This document shows, one piece after another, positions 1-9,226 of a DNA stretch of 64,000 nt (the stretch's first letter is position 1; each line of letters begins with the position of its first letter). Position numbers and translations under genes: made by a program. Origin of the DNA: Roseiarcus sp963829505 (GTDB lineage Bacteria; Pseudomonadota; Alphaproteobacteria; Rhizobiales; Beijerinckiaceae); NCBI GenBank assembly GCA_963829505.1, contig CAWHIL010000001.1, positions 930,001 through 994,000 on the forward strand, read 5' to 3'. The notes beneath the pieces were generated by a model. The model was not told the origin of the DNA and ran no database searches. It saw nothing but the letters and a program-made list of their open reading frames with translations.

Positions 1-2
1 CG

Positions 3-986
3 CTCGCCGAGCTGTGCGACGAATACCTTGAGAACGCTCGAGCCGGCCGGCTCATCACGCGGAGAGGGGCCTCAAAGAAGCCGAGCACGCTCGCGGGCGA
101 TCTCGGCAGGATCGAGCGACATATCAAGCCGATCCTCGGGTCCCGCAAGGTGGCAAGCATCGGCCGCGCGGATATTGAGCGGTTGCGCGACGCCATCAGC
201 GAGGGGGAGACGGCAGCGAGGGTGAAGACCGGCAAGCACGGGCTCGCGCGCGTCTCGGGTGGACGTGGCACGGCGACGCGGACGATGGGCTTGCTCGGAG
301 CGATTTTCAACTACGCCGTGCGGAAGGGGCTGAGGGCGGACAACCCAGTTAGCGGTGTTGAGCGTCATGCGTATACCGAACGGCAGCGCCGCGCCTCGGA
401 GGCCGAATACGCCGCGCTTGGCGAGGCGCTGCGCAGTATGTCGGATACGACGTGGCCGGTCGCGGTGGCGGCGACGAAGTTCCTCGCGCTTACTGGCTGG
501 CGTCGAGGAGAAGCGCTTTCGCTCCGTTGGTCGGAGATCGATCTCGCGACGCGAACAGCGCGTCTCGCGGACACGAAGACGGGGGCGAGCCTTCGCCCAC
601 TCTCTCATCCGGCATGCGATGTGCTGCGGTCGCTCCCGCGGATGGGCGCGCTCGCCTTTCCGTCATCGAACGCGAGCGACAAGCGCATGAGCGGCTATCA
701 CAAGATGTGGCTCCGCATCGCGGTGAAGGCCGGACTGCCAGCCGACGTGACCCCTCACGTTTTGCGTCATTCCTTCGCTTCGATCGCGGTCGACCTTGGA
801 CTTTCTGAGCTGACGATCGCCGCGCTCATCGGCCATCGCAAGGCGAGCGTGACGAGCAAGTACGCGCACCATGCCGACGCGGTTCTTCTGCAAGCTGCGG
901 ACGCCGTGGCGGAGCGCATCGCCGCGCTCATGGGCGATACTCATCCCAACGGCGCAATCATTCCCTTTAAGAGGTCATTCGCTTGA
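3..986 (+). CDS. Tyrosine-type site-specific integrase, 5' end cut by window edge
   Basis: Phage-type tyrosine recombinase that would integrate or excise a mobile element. The frame is open from the first base of the window, so the N-terminus lies outside. Translation of bases 3-149 gives a core-binding (SAM-like) segment. The catalytic domain follows, with the first catalytic Arg in LALTGWRRGEAL (near base 500) and the C-terminal box HVLRHSFASIA followed by LIGHRKASVTSKYAHH, which contains the His-x-x-Arg pair, the second His and the nucleophilic Tyr. It lies at the left edge of a replication-type module (to about 5.6 kb) on the same strand, as expected for an integrated element. The attachment site is not visible. 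Family call is firm; the element type is inferred. Confidence 0.9.
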   Translation, partial: LAELCDEYLENARAGRLITRRGASKKPSTLAGDLGRIERHIKPILGSRKVASIGRADIERLRDAISEGETAARVKTGKHGLARVSGGRGTATRTMGLLGAIFNYAVRKGLRADNPVSGVERHAYTERQRRASEAEYAALGEALRSMSDTTWPVAVAATKFLALTGWRRGEALSLRWSEIDLATRTARLADTKTGASLRPLSHPACDVLRSLPRMGALAFPSSNASDKRMSGYHKMWLRIAVKAGLPADVTPHVLRHSFASIAVDLGLSELTIAALIGHRKASVTSKYAHHADAVLLQAADAVAERIAALMGDTHPNGAIIPFKRSFA

Positions 987-1020
987 GGAGCGACCGAAGA
1001 GCGTTGGGATAGACACTGCT

Positions 1021-1755
1021 ATGACGTATCCGCTCCTCGGAACGACCGCGCAACTGCACCAATTCAAAATTCTGCTAAAGGCGCTTGAAAACCGCCTTGA
1101 TGCAATAGCGAGAAAGGCCGGGAAAGGCGTCCTGGACGCCAGGATGACTAAGGCGTGGATCTTTCTCGACCTGGGCTTCGAACAATCGAAGCTAATTTCG
1201 CCGCGCATGAAGTTCCAAAGGGAGATGAGGAATTGGAGAGCGGGGCCGATTTCCTCCGACTGGGCGGCGATGCTAGTCCGCAAGGCGTCCCTTCGAATGG
1301 GTGTTCGGGCTCGGCACTCGGAAGCGAAGGCGATCGCAAAAGCATCAACGAACGTCAACTATAGTGCCCTTACGTCGATCGAAAAGCGTGCGGCTGACAT
1401 GGTGACTGGAAGGCGACGGGCATCGCGGAGCACCCCAAAGGATCCGGCGATCCAGCTCGCGAGAGCCGTCCGCCGCGAATGGCTCAGGCCAGTTGCACCT
1501 TTGAGGGAGAAACGGGCAAGGACACCATCAATTGATACCATCGTACGAATAGCGCTACCGCATCTTGATGCGCTTGCGAACGGGCCAATTCGAGGCGGTA
1601 CTCCCGACAATGAACACGATGTTGCAAAAATGGAGCCACCGGCTCTCGGGGCGCTGTTAGCGATCGCTCGGATGGCGCATCCGAAGGCGGGACATGAATA
1701 CATTTGCGATATGATACGGAAATCTCGGGAAGCGGTCGCGCCATCAAGTAATTGA
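1021..1755 (+). CDS. Hypothetical protein beside integrase
   Basis: I do not recognise this 244-residue protein. The frame continues upstream to 871 inside the integrase, but the ATG at 1021, 34 bases after the integrase stop, is the more plausible start (MTYPLLGTTAQLHQFKILL). The protein is basic, with a mixed helical N-terminal half and an Arg/Lys-rich middle (about residues 115-175). No signal peptide or membrane segment is seen. It lies between the integrase and a small DNA-binding protein, so it is probably cargo or a control gene of the same element. An AT-rich stretch follows its stop (1751-1790). Confidence 0.5.
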   Translation: MTYPLLGTTAQLHQFKILLKALENRLDAIARKAGKGVLDARMTKAWIFLDLGFEQSKLISPRMKFQREMRNWRAGPISSDWAAMLVRKASLRMGVRARHSEAKAIAKASTNVNYSALTSIEKRAADMVTGRRRASRSTPKDPAIQLARAVRREWLRPVAPLREKRARTPSIDTIVRIALPHLDALANGPIRGGTPDNEHDVAKMEPPALGALLAIARMAHPKAGHEYICDMIRKSREAVAPSSN

Positions 1756-1873
1756 TTTAACTTCGCTTTATTCGACTTAATTTTTGTGCGCCAGTCTCCG
1801 TGCGTCGCGTCATGCGCTGTGGTTCATATGCCGTTATCGCAAACCCGCAAGTCTGCGGAGGATAGGACGGCAG

Positions 1874-2158
1874 ATGATAAATTCAGAGATCAACAGTTGC
1901 CTGACCGAGAGTGATTCCAAGTCGCAGCCTAAGCGCAACCTGCTTCCGACCCTCGCGGCCTCCGAGTTTCTAACTGAATATGTTGGAACCCCCACTGCGC
2001 CATCCACATTGGAGACGCTGCGTTGCAGAGGCGGTGGTCCAGAATACGAATATTTCGGAAGGCGGGTCCTTTATCGACCAGAGAAGCTGATCGAATGGGC
2101 GCTCAGTCGGCTTTCTTCGCCTGTGACAAACACTTCGCAGGCACGAGTGGCCGCGTAA
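1874..2158 (+). CDS. Small helix-turn-helix protein, AlpA/excisionase-like
   Basis: A 94-residue protein whose second half resembles the helix-turn-helix domain of AlpA/MerR-type excisionases: LAASEFLTEYVG, then a wing-like part ending FGRRVLYRPEKLIEWA. Such proteins bind DNA to direct excision or to control element genes. The ATG at 1874 is preferred because a GGAGGA ribosome site ends 11 bases upstream. The open frame begins at 1784, but that extra segment is Arg-rich and not protein-like. It is the third gene of the left-end element, after the integrase. Family call is by motif only. Confidence 0.6.
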   Translation: MINSEINSCLTESDSKSQPKRNLLPTLAASEFLTEYVGTPTAPSTLETLRCRGGGPEYEYFGRRVLYRPEKLIEWALSRLSSPVTNTSQARVAA

Positions 2159-2161
2159 ATC

Positions 2162-2380
2162 ATGCGCCTCACAAATGCGAATGAGGACGCGATTGAAGCG
2201 CGCGGCCCTCAGAATGTTGCGGGATTCGGCAAAACCCGCGATTTCGTCGCTACCACTCACCGCCAATTCTCTAAGGCCCGAGTTTCACCGCGACAGCCGC
2301 TGCTACCGGCTGACAGCTGGGAATCTCTAGGGTCCGCCGCGATCCGCGCCCTCTTGGGAATGGAGGCGCCGGATGAGTGA
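2162..2380 (+). CDS. Small hypothetical protein upstream of helicase
   Basis: A 72-residue open frame that starts 4 bases after the HTH gene and overlaps the start of the helicase gene by 8 bases. This coupling pattern suggests a real gene in the same transcript. The product has no domain I recognise. Its C-terminal part (SWESLGSAAIRALLGMEAP) could form one amphipathic helix. Function unknown. Confidence 0.45.
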   Translation: MRLTNANEDAIEARGPQNVAGFGKTRDFVATTHRQFSKARVSPRQPLLPADSWESLGSAAIRALLGMEAPDE

Positions 2381-3860
2381 TCCAGTGAAACTTGCGGGGT
2401 TTCGGGCTCGGGAGGTCTCCCGGCCCGGTCCGCACAACGTCGAGCTTGAGCAGGGCTTCCTTGGAGCCCTGCTTATCGACAACTGCGTCTTCAACGGCGT
2501 CTCTGGCTTTCTAAAGCCGGAGAATTTCGTGGAGGAGTTTCATCGCCGCATCTTTTCGGTCTCGGCGACCATGATTGCGCAAGGACGCGTCGCCTCGCCG
2601 GTCACGCTGAAGACCTACCTCGGCGAACATGACGTCGCCGGCATGACCGTTGGTCAGTATCTCGCGCGGCTGGTCGCCGACGCTCCCCCTCCGCTCAGCG
2701 GGCGCGACTACGGGCGTGCTGTCCACGACTTGGCGTCGCGTAGGGAGATAATCGCCGCGGCGCGGGCGACCATCGAGCAGGCTTCCGATGCTCCGGTCGA
2801 TCTCGGACCGGCGGCCATCGCGTCTGAGGCCATCGCGGCGCTGCAAACCATCACGGAGACCAACGGAGCCTCGCAAAGCCGGATCGACACCGGCGCTGCG
2901 GCCGCCGCTCTTCTCGATCGCGCCAAGGCGATCAAGTCGGGCAAGCTGAGCAACGCTGGCGTGCCCACTGGCATCGCGGACCTCGATCTTCGGACGGGCG
3001 GCTTCTCGCAAGGGGAGCTGTGGGTCCTCGGCGGCAGACCGGCACAGGGCAAAACCATTCTCGGGACCGGATTCGCGCGAAAGGTCGCGGAGCATGGTGC
3101 CAGACTTGCCGCAGACGGAAATCCCGGCGTTGGGGCGCTGTTGTTCAGCCTCGAGCTGCCTGAAGAGCAGGTCGTCGCCCGCATTCTCGCCGACATCGCC
3201 TATCGGCCACGGAGCCCGATTACCTTCGGACAGATCATGCAAGGCACGCTCGGCGAAGCCGATTTTGATTGGCTCGAGCAAGCTCGCGTTCATCTTGAGC
3301 GCTTGCCCCTGGCTATCGACGTCGCGCCGGGCCTCTCGGTCGCCGAGATCGCTTCTCGAGTGCGGGCAGAGAAGAGGCGGATGCAGAGACGTGGCATCCA
3401 ACTCGCCGTTGTCGTCATCGACTACCTGAAGTTCGTGAAGGCGACAGACCGCTACCGCGGCCTCCGCGTCTACGAAATCGGCGAGATCACCGGTAGCCTG
3501 AAGCAACTGGCAAAGGCGGAGGGCGTCTGCATAGTCCTTCTGGTGCAGGCGAGCCGCGGCGTGGAGGCGAAGGACCGCAGGGACAAGCGTCCTGGTATGG
3601 CCGACCTTCGCGACAGCAGCGACATCGAAGCCGACGCCGATGTGGTCGCGTTCATTTATCGCGAGTCGGTTTATCTCAGGCAGACGCCAGAGTTCGTTCG
3701 AGGCGAGCCTGAGACGTTGCAGGCTTATCTCGACGCCGAGTTCAAGGGCGAGATGATTGTCGCGAAATCGCGGAGTGGGCCTATAGGAACGACGAATATT
3801 TGGATTGATGCGGGAGCGTCGACCTTCGCATCGCAGGCGCGGGGAGGCTTCCATGGCTAA
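2373..3860 (+). CDS. DnaB-like replicative helicase
   Basis: A 495-residue hexameric-helicase homologue. Residues 20-110 match the DnaB N-terminal domain (PHNVELEQGFLGALL, then FHRRIF). Residues 195-480 are the RecA-like motor. Walker A is LGGRPAQGKT at 219-228, Walker B is VVVIDYLKF around Asp350, and the DnaB signature DLRDSSDIEADADVV is near 411-425. It would unwind DNA at a replication fork. Its place between an excisionase-like gene and a DUF1376 gene, overlapping both by 8 bases, fits a phage or integrative-element replication module rather than the chromosomal dnaB. Length is close to that of chromosomal DnaB. Confidence 0.85.
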   Translation: MSDPVKLAGFRAREVSRPGPHNVELEQGFLGALLIDNCVFNGVSGFLKPENFVEEFHRRIFSVSATMIAQGRVASPVTLKTYLGEHDVAGMTVGQYLARLVADAPPPLSGRDYGRAVHDLASRREIIAAARATIEQASDAPVDLGPAAIASEAIAALQTITETNGASQSRIDTGAAAAALLDRAKAIKSGKLSNAGVPTGIADLDLRTGGFSQGELWVLGGRPAQGKTILGTGFARKVAEHGARLAADGNPGVGALLFSLELPEEQVVARILADIAYRPRSPITFGQIMQGTLGEADFDWLEQARVHLERLPLAIDVAPGLSVAEIASRVRAEKRRMQRRGIQLAVVVIDYLKFVKATDRYRGLRVYEIGEITGSLKQLAKAEGVCIVLLVQASRGVEAKDRRDKRPGMADLRDSSDIEADADVVAFIYRESVYLRQTPEFVRGEPETLQAYLDAEFKGEMIVAKSRSGPIGTTNIWIDAGASTFASQARGGFHG

Positions 3861-4824
3861 CGAAATGCCTGCCCCGCTCGTCGGGCCGGACGTTGACTGC
3901 TCCGATCTCGATGGCTTCATGCTCAACACGGAAAGGCTCATGGCTTCCGAGCTGTTGGCGCTAAACGGCAATGAAGTGATTGGCGCCGCGCTCCTGCTCT
4001 GGTGTCGGGCGTGGAAACAGAAGCCCGCCGCTAGCCTTCCCGACGACGATCGCGTCAACGCCGCCTTTGCCCGCCTCTCGCTCCCGAAATTCAGGCAGAT
4101 GAAGGAAGCGATTATGCGCGGCTTCATCAAATGCAGCGACGGCCGTCTCTATCACCGTTTCCTGTCGATCGAAGCGGCCAAGGCGCACACCAAGAAGATC
4201 CAGTTTCAGGAGAAGCGTGCTGCCGACGCGAAACGCCTCAAGGACTGGCGCGAGACGAAACGCGAAACTCACAACGTCCCTGTTTCGTCACCCGACGAAA
4301 CGCTCGATGAAACGGGTTTCATCGCGGATGGAAACGGGAAGGACAGGGACAGGGACAGGGACAGGGACATTTATTTAGACCGCCTTCCATCGGAAGGCCC
4401 CAAAAAGGGCTTGCCGAAGGGCAAGCGCCTTCCTCCCGATTGGGGCCCCACTGATACCGATTGGCAGGATGCTTGCCGATCGCTCGGCGGCCAAAGGGCC
4501 GGGCTCGAGCTAGCGAAGTTTCGGGACTACTGGCCCGCGAAGCCGGGGAAAGACGCCCTCAAGCTCGATTGGGATGCTACTTGGCGGAATTGGGCTCGCA
4601 AGGCCTCCGAAGGATTGCCGAGCAAACCGATTGCTACCGCGGCGGTCGAGCCGTCGATTAATCTGGGCGGCGAGTTCCGCGAAGTGCCGGTCCGCAACCT
4701 GCCAGGGATCCTGAAGTTGTTCGCGGAAAAGGGCTCGTGGCCCTACCCGACGCCAAAACCTGGCGAGCAGGGCTGCCGCGTGCCGAGCGCGTTCCTGGAA
4801 TTGAGCGGAAGGACCGCCGCGTGA
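3853..4824 (+). CDS. DUF1376-type phage replication protein
   Basis: A 323-residue protein. Residues 10-95 match the DUF1376 (YdaU-like) domain found next to phage helicases: a short conserved block (DLDGFMLNTERLMASELLAL), then GAALLLWCRAWKQKPAASLP and a helical segment ending RLYHRF. A charged linker follows (about 105-175). The C-terminal part has WQDACRSLGG and KLDWDATWRNWARK, typical of replication-initiator or helicase-loader partners. The ATG at 3853 is used because it overlaps the helicase stop by 8 bases. A run of Arg-Asp pairs near residues 163-170 comes from a hexanucleotide repeat in the DNA. Confidence 0.75.
   Translation: MANEMPAPLVGPDVDCSDLDGFMLNTERLMASELLALNGNEVIGAALLLWCRAWKQKPAASLPDDDRVNAAFARLSLPKFRQMKEAIMRGFIKCSDGRLYHRFLSIEAAKAHTKKIQFQEKRAADAKRLKDWRETKRETHNVPVSSPDETLDETGFIADGNGKDRDRDRDRDIYLDRLPSEGPKKGLPKGKRLPPDWGPTDTDWQDACRSLGGQRAGLELAKFRDYWPAKPGKDALKLDWDATWRNWARKASEGLPSKPIATAAVEPSINLGGEFREVPVRNLPGILKLFAEKGSWPYPTPKPGEQGCRVPSAFLELSGRTAA
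4341..4370 (+). repeat. Tandem hexamer (GGACAG) about five copies inside the DUF1376 gene
   Basis: Five consecutive copies of GGACAG (the last ends in T) lie in frame and encode alternating Arg-Asp. Because the unit is six bases, copy-number changes would lengthen or shorten the linker without breaking the frame. Confidence 0.85.
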
Positions 4825-4891
4825 ACGCCCCCCTCACGGACGATAAATAATCAAATATTCATGTGAATTGGTGTCATCCAGAGGACCAAAA

Positions 4892-5261
4892 ATGCCAATA
4901 TCGGATCAGGAATTTCAGGAAATGCTGCGCGGGAAGCCTGCTTCGTCGGGTCTGGTCGCGCGCCCGGCGCCCATTCTTCCGGGCGCCAGGAGGATCCTCC
5001 TTAAGAGCGAAGCTAACGCTCTACGGGTCCCCACGCAAAGCATCTCCCTTCACCGGGCGTGCCCGGAATCTTCACGGTCCTGCGAGCCAGCATCCGCAGG
5101 CTCACTACGCTCGCGGCCGCGCGGTCAAATCCCACGCACCTCTCACCGTCCATCTCAAGCGTCTCGCTGAGAAAGCGACCCGAGACGAGAAGGCCAGCAC
5201 GAAGCCGATGTCGCCTACGCCGGCGAAGCGCAAGAGGCGATTTGATCCTGGAGAAGGTTGA
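4892..5261 (+). pseudogene. Possible small phage-element gene broken by a one-base shift
   Basis: One frame has a clean start: AGAGGA then ATG at 4892, giving MPISDQEFQEMLRGKPASSG. A different frame carries a plausible C-terminus (LTVHLKRLAEKATRDEKAS ... KRRFDPGEG) whose TGA at 5259-5261 overlaps the ATG of the next gene. This coupling is typical of neighbouring phage genes. The span from start to stop is 370 bases, one more than a multiple of three, so a single extra base would explain the mismatch. The product is not recognised. Alternatively these are two unrelated short frames. Confidence 0.35.
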
Positions 5262-5626
5262 TGTCGCATGGTGGAAAACGCGAAGGCGCGGGACGAAAGA
5301 TCGGAAGCGTTTCGAAGCTGGACAGGGAGGCGCGCGCCAAAGCGCAGGAGGGCGGCCTCATGCCGCTCGAGTATCTCCTGTCGGTCATGCGCGACGAAAC
5401 TCAGGACCCGGCGACTCGCCGCGATGCTGCGAAGGCCGCCGCCCCCTATTGCCATGCGCGACTCGCTTCGACTGAACTCAGCGGACCGAACGGGGGCTCG
5501 GTTCAACTTGCGGCTCGAACGACAAAAATTCTCCACATCCCGGATGACATGCCGCTTCAGCAACTGGAGGCATTGCAAATTGCTTTGATGGCTACCGTTG
5601 CGTGGATGGAGGAGCACGAAGAGTGA
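5261..5626 (+). CDS. Small phage-type protein, terminase small-subunit-like
   Basis: A 121-residue protein that begins SHGGKREGAGRKIGSVSKLD, the Gly/Arg-rich start common to small terminase-like or DNA-binding phage proteins. A helical core follows (MPLEYLLSVMRDETQDPATR, then AAKAAAPYCHARLAS). These proteins often recognise packaging sites, but no large terminase, portal or capsid gene follows, so the packaging role is only a suggestion. The start is translationally coupled to the preceding reading frame. It is the last gene of the left-end element visible here. Confidence 0.55.
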   Translation: MSHGGKREGAGRKIGSVSKLDREARAKAQEGGLMPLEYLLSVMRDETQDPATRRDAAKAAAPYCHARLASTELSGPNGGSVQLAARTTKILHIPDDMPLQQLEALQIALMATVAWMEEHEE

Positions 5627-5833
5627 CGCGAGATCAGGTTTGATAGGGCTGGGACGATCTTCCGCCGTTGCGTTTTCGTGCGCTGGATCATTGAGGGCGG
5701 ACGCGCCCCCGGGCTTACACGGGGACTGTTGCCGACGACGCGCCCTGAGCGCGGGCATTCTGGGACGGCCGCCACGCCTAGCGGCAATGTTTACACAAGA
5801 TTGCTGTCGCTGCGTAACAGCCTTGAGCAGTGG

Positions 5834-6399
5834 TTAACCGACAGGGCCAGGTGCGCCAGACGGTCCAAGGGCGCGGTAGACTGAAGCGCGGCCGATGTTG
5901 AGCTGCTTCGCGATGGCGGATGGACCAAGACCTGCCGCTCGCAGTCCTGCAATCCCTTTAGCGTCTATCGACGCGGGCCTGGCCTTGTAGGCGCCCTTGG
6001 CCTTCGCGGCGGCGATCCCCTCCATCTGGCGTTCGCGGCGCAGATTGGTCTCGAACTCGGCGAATACGCCTAACATGTCGAGAAGGCCTTTCCGGCCGCT
6101 GTCGACGTATCGATCGGCTGCTCGGTCGTCTTGAGAGTAGCACCCTTGGCCTTAAGCGCACGCACGATGTCCTGAAGGTCGCCGATGGACCGCGCCAGCC
6201 GGTCAATCCGCGTCAACACAAGCTCGTCGCCCTTGCGGATGAACTCGAGGATGGATTGCAACTCCGTGCGCCCCCTCGTCGTGCCCCCGCTCCGCGTCTC
6301 GCTCCGGATCGGTTCGCACCCTGCCGCCTTCAATGCGGCGAGCTGAACCTGAAGGTCCTGGTCCGCGGTGCTGACCCTCGCGTAGCCAATTCTGCTCAT
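5834..6399 (-). pseudogene. Serine resolvase/invertase, frameshifted
   Basis: A small serine recombinase (Hin/Tn3 resolvase type) read in two frames. The start at 6399 has AAGGAG upstream. The catalytic domain begins MSRIGYARVSTADQDLQ, with the active-site Ser in RVST, and continues to LTRIDRLARS and STAAGKAF. There the frame breaks (near 6070-6080) and continues one frame away as MLGVFAEFETNLRRERQ and a C-terminal helix-turn-helix (IAGLRAAGLGPSAIAKQLN). Adding one base in the TTCTCGACATG stretch restores the family's FLDMLGVFAEFE. It is therefore a one-base deletion in an otherwise full-length gene, just after the phage-like module. Confidence 0.85.
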
Positions 6400-7048
6400 G
6401 GTCTCCTTGGTGTCTCTTTTGATTCTAGACCCTTGAGCAATACGTCTCATAATTGCGATAGTCGATCCTAATGAGACGCAATCCCTGTCTCATGGGATTG
6501 CCTCGATGAGGTCCACTCAAATGAGGCAGGATATCCGCAAGCGATCGCTTTACCCTTGGCTTGAGGGATGAGAGCATCTCAAGTTGCCCGGTGATTCGTA
6601 GTTCCTCCCTCGCCGGGTGCCCTCCTGAGGCCGCCGGCTCGCCCTGGCGGCCTATTTCATTTGCGGACCATCCCTGCCTCGCCGAGGCTCCTCGTCCACC
6701 ACGGCTAACCGAGTTCGGCGCCGACGCACGCCGTCAAAAACGGCCGCGTTCCGGCCCCCGGGAAAAATCCGCAAGTTCTTTGTCGTCCACTTGCGATCCC
6801 ACCAGCAAAGTCCGCCTATCAACAAAAAGACTTTTTGTTCTTCCCCCAAGTGCGTTTCCGAGCATGTCACGTCGACTCCGACCGTCCTTCGCGCACATAG
6901 CGGGCGCTCGCGGATGGTGAGGTGAACGCATGAAATCGGGCCCGGAGCGGGCGTTCCTGATTGATCCCGGAACGCGAAAGGAGCACTACGAGCGGGCGTT
7001 CCTTGGGGCCGGGTTGATGCTATCGTCCGCGAGACCGGAAGTAGGCGC
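6400..7048. other. Intergenic stretch with a member of the dispersed repeat family
   Basis: No convincing gene is seen in these 650 bases. Bases 6846-6913 match the repeat family described at 15338 and 19431 (core CACGTCGACTCCGACCGTCC, then TTCGCGCACATAGCGGGCG). The rest is low in recognisable structure apart from a short GC-rich segment near 6600-6650. Confidence 0.6.
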
Positions 7049-8806
7049 ATGCCCGAGACCCGTAAGCTCGTCGCCATCCTCGCCGCCGACATTGTCGGAT
7101 TTTCTCGCCTCGCCGGCGCCGATGAGGAAGGCACGCTGGCGCGTCTTCGTGCCCTGCGCAGCGAACTCGTCGATCCGACGATCGCCGATCACAATGGCCG
7201 CGTCGTCAAGCGCGTAGGAGACGGACTGATTGTTGAGTTCCGCAGCGTAGTCGACGCGGTGCGCTGTGCGATCAGCTTGCAGAAAGGCATCGCCGAGCGA
7301 GACGCCGGCCTACCACCCGAGCGCCTTATGAGGTTTCGCATCGGCGTTCATGTCGGCGACGCCGTGGAGGAAGCCGACGGCGACCTGATGGGCGACGCGA
7401 TAAATATCGCGGCGCGCATCGAGGGAGTGTGCGAGCCGGGCGGCGTGGCAGTTTCCGAGGACGCCTGGCGGCACGCTCAGGGCAAGGTTGCTGCGGAAAC
7501 GATCGACGTGGGCGCGCCAAGCCTCAAGAACATTGCGCGGCCGGTGCGCGTCTTACAGCTCATGTTCGGTCAGCGCCCGACGGGCGATCGCGCGAGCGCC
7601 GCCCCGCCCACGCCGGACAAGCCGGTCATCGCCGTCCTCCCTTTCAAGAACATGAGCGGCGACCCGGAGCAGGACCATTTCTGCGATGGCCTTGTCGACG
7701 ACATTCTGACGACGCTGTCGAAGGTCGCGGGCCTGCGAGTGATCGCGCGCCATTCGAGCTTCGCCTTCAAGGACCGTGCGCTGGACGTTCCCGAAGTGGG
7801 GAGACTGTTGGGCGCGCGCTATGTGCTGCAGGGCGGTATGCGCAAGAGCGGCAAACGCATTCGGATCAATGCGCAATTGATCGACGCCAGTGACGGCGCG
7901 CATGTGTGGGCCGAACGATACGACCGCGCGCTCGACGATATCTTCGCCATTCAGGACGAGATCACCCTCGCGCTCGCGACCGAAATGCAGGTGAAACTCA
8001 CCGAGGGCGAGCAGGCGCGACTGCGCTACTCGACAACCTCGAATGTGGAGGCGTGGAGCCGATGGGTTGAGGGGCTTTCGCATTACCGGCGCGGAATCAC
8101 CAAAGACAATACCGCTGCCGCGACAGCAGCTTGGGAAAAGGCCCTCGCGCTCGATCCGGCCTCGGCGGCGCTCCATGCGATGCTGGCCTGGATGCACTGT
8201 CTTGATGCGCGCTTCGGCTGGCGGGACGATCGACCGAAGGCCGTGGAGAAGGCCCGCGCCCATGTCGAGCGCGCGCTTGCGCTCGATCCCGACAGCGCCG
8301 ACGCACACATGACCTCGGGGGGACTGATGTGGATTGGGAGGCGGTTCGACGAGGCGGTAGCGGAGGTGCGAAAGGGTCTCGCGCTCGCACCCGGATCAGC
8401 CGACCTTGCCCACTTGGCAAGCTTCTATTTGAGCTCCGCCGGGCGGCCCGAGGAGGCGATCGTCGAGAGCCGAAAGGCCATGACCCTCAATCCGAACTAT
8501 CCGGCATATTATCTCGGCAATCTCGGTCTGGCGTTCCGGCTCGCGGGCAAGGCGGAGGACGCGATCGCCACGTTCCGGGCTTTCGATGCGCGCATGCCCG
8601 GACAGGGTTTCGGGCTTGCCGACCTCGTGATCGTTTGCCGGGGGAGCGGACGAACGGAAGAGGCGGCGGATGCGGCGCGACGCCTGATGGCCGCGAGGCC
8701 CGGCTTCACGGTCGACGGGTGGCTTAAGACGCAGATCATGCGCGACGAGGCGCGCCTGGCTTCCGACGCCGCAGCATTGGAGGAAGCCGGTCTTCCGGTC
8801 CACTAG
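7049..8806 (+). CDS. Class III adenylate cyclase with FlgO-like and TPR domains (paralogue 1)
   Basis: A 585-residue enzyme predicted to make cyclic AMP from ATP. The cyclase domain spans residues 5-165: metal Asp14 in ILAADIVGFSRL, Lys54 and metal Asp58 in VKRVGDGLIVEF, Asp116 in LMGDAINIAAR and transition-state Arg123. The Lys/Asp pair points to ATP rather than GTP. Residues 190-325 form a FlgO/TolB-N-like domain (KPVIAVLPFKNMSGDPEQ). Residues 330-585 are TPR-like helices. Unlike the paralogue at 31785 there is no membrane segment. It shares this layout with the genes at 11242 and 31785. What activates it is not visible; a member of the dispersed repeat family lies just upstream. Confidence 0.85.
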   Translation: MPETRKLVAILAADIVGFSRLAGADEEGTLARLRALRSELVDPTIADHNGRVVKRVGDGLIVEFRSVVDAVRCAISLQKGIAERDAGLPPERLMRFRIGVHVGDAVEEADGDLMGDAINIAARIEGVCEPGGVAVSEDAWRHAQGKVAAETIDVGAPSLKNIARPVRVLQLMFGQRPTGDRASAAPPTPDKPVIAVLPFKNMSGDPEQDHFCDGLVDDILTTLSKVAGLRVIARHSSFAFKDRALDVPEVGRLLGARYVLQGGMRKSGKRIRINAQLIDASDGAHVWAERYDRALDDIFAIQDEITLALATEMQVKLTEGEQARLRYSTTSNVEAWSRWVEGLSHYRRGITKDNTAAATAAWEKALALDPASAALHAMLAWMHCLDARFGWRDDRPKAVEKARAHVERALALDPDSADAHMTSGGLMWIGRRFDEAVAEVRKGLALAPGSADLAHLASFYLSSAGRPEEAIVESRKAMTLNPNYPAYYLGNLGLAFRLAGKAEDAIATFRAFDARMPGQGFGLADLVIVCRGSGRTEEAADAARRLMAARPGFTVDGWLKTQIMRDEARLASDAAALEEAGLPVH

Positions 8807-8912
8807 CCGCATTTCAAGGATAACGGCGTGCACCGCGAGGATAACGATGGTCCGTCGACGGCATGTTCGGTCAGGTCCGCGCATTCCTCCAAGGCTCGGC
8901 GAACAATCGAAG

Positions 8913-9084
8913 TCGACGGTTTATCTGCCGTCGCAAATCTCGGCCTTGAACGCCTCAACCGGGCGGGTTCCTCGGCCCTCCAGGTTACCCAGGTTCTACG
9001 ACCGCTTGCCCTCGCACTTGCGACGTTCGTGGTCGCGAGCAGTGAGGTCGTTGAACGTCGACGCCGACCGTCCGGAGTGCGCAC
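8913..9084. repeat. 172-bp dispersed repeat, copy 1
   Basis: Nearly identical to 16490-16661: both are 172 bases long and I count two differences. The stretch begins TCGACGGTTTATCTGCCGTC and ends with GTCCGGAGTGCGCAC. It lies in the 420-base gap between cyclase paralogue 1 and the DUF1254 gene, where I see no gene. Its last part overlaps the wider repeat family (CGTCGACGCCGACCGTCC). Confidence 0.9.
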
Positions 9085-9226
9085 GGAGCGGGCGTTCCGT
9101 GACGGCGCAGCGAACGGGTCAGCACATCGTCGAGACGCATGTGACTTGACGTGATGGAGCGCGGCGACCGCAGGGTTCCCTGAACCCCCGCGCACCGGCC
9201 GCGTGCGACCGGTGCGCACCGAAGGC

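Noticed and set aside
4341..4370. GGACAG run as a CRISPR or regulatory repeat
   Set aside because: No spacers; it is a simple in-frame microsatellite.
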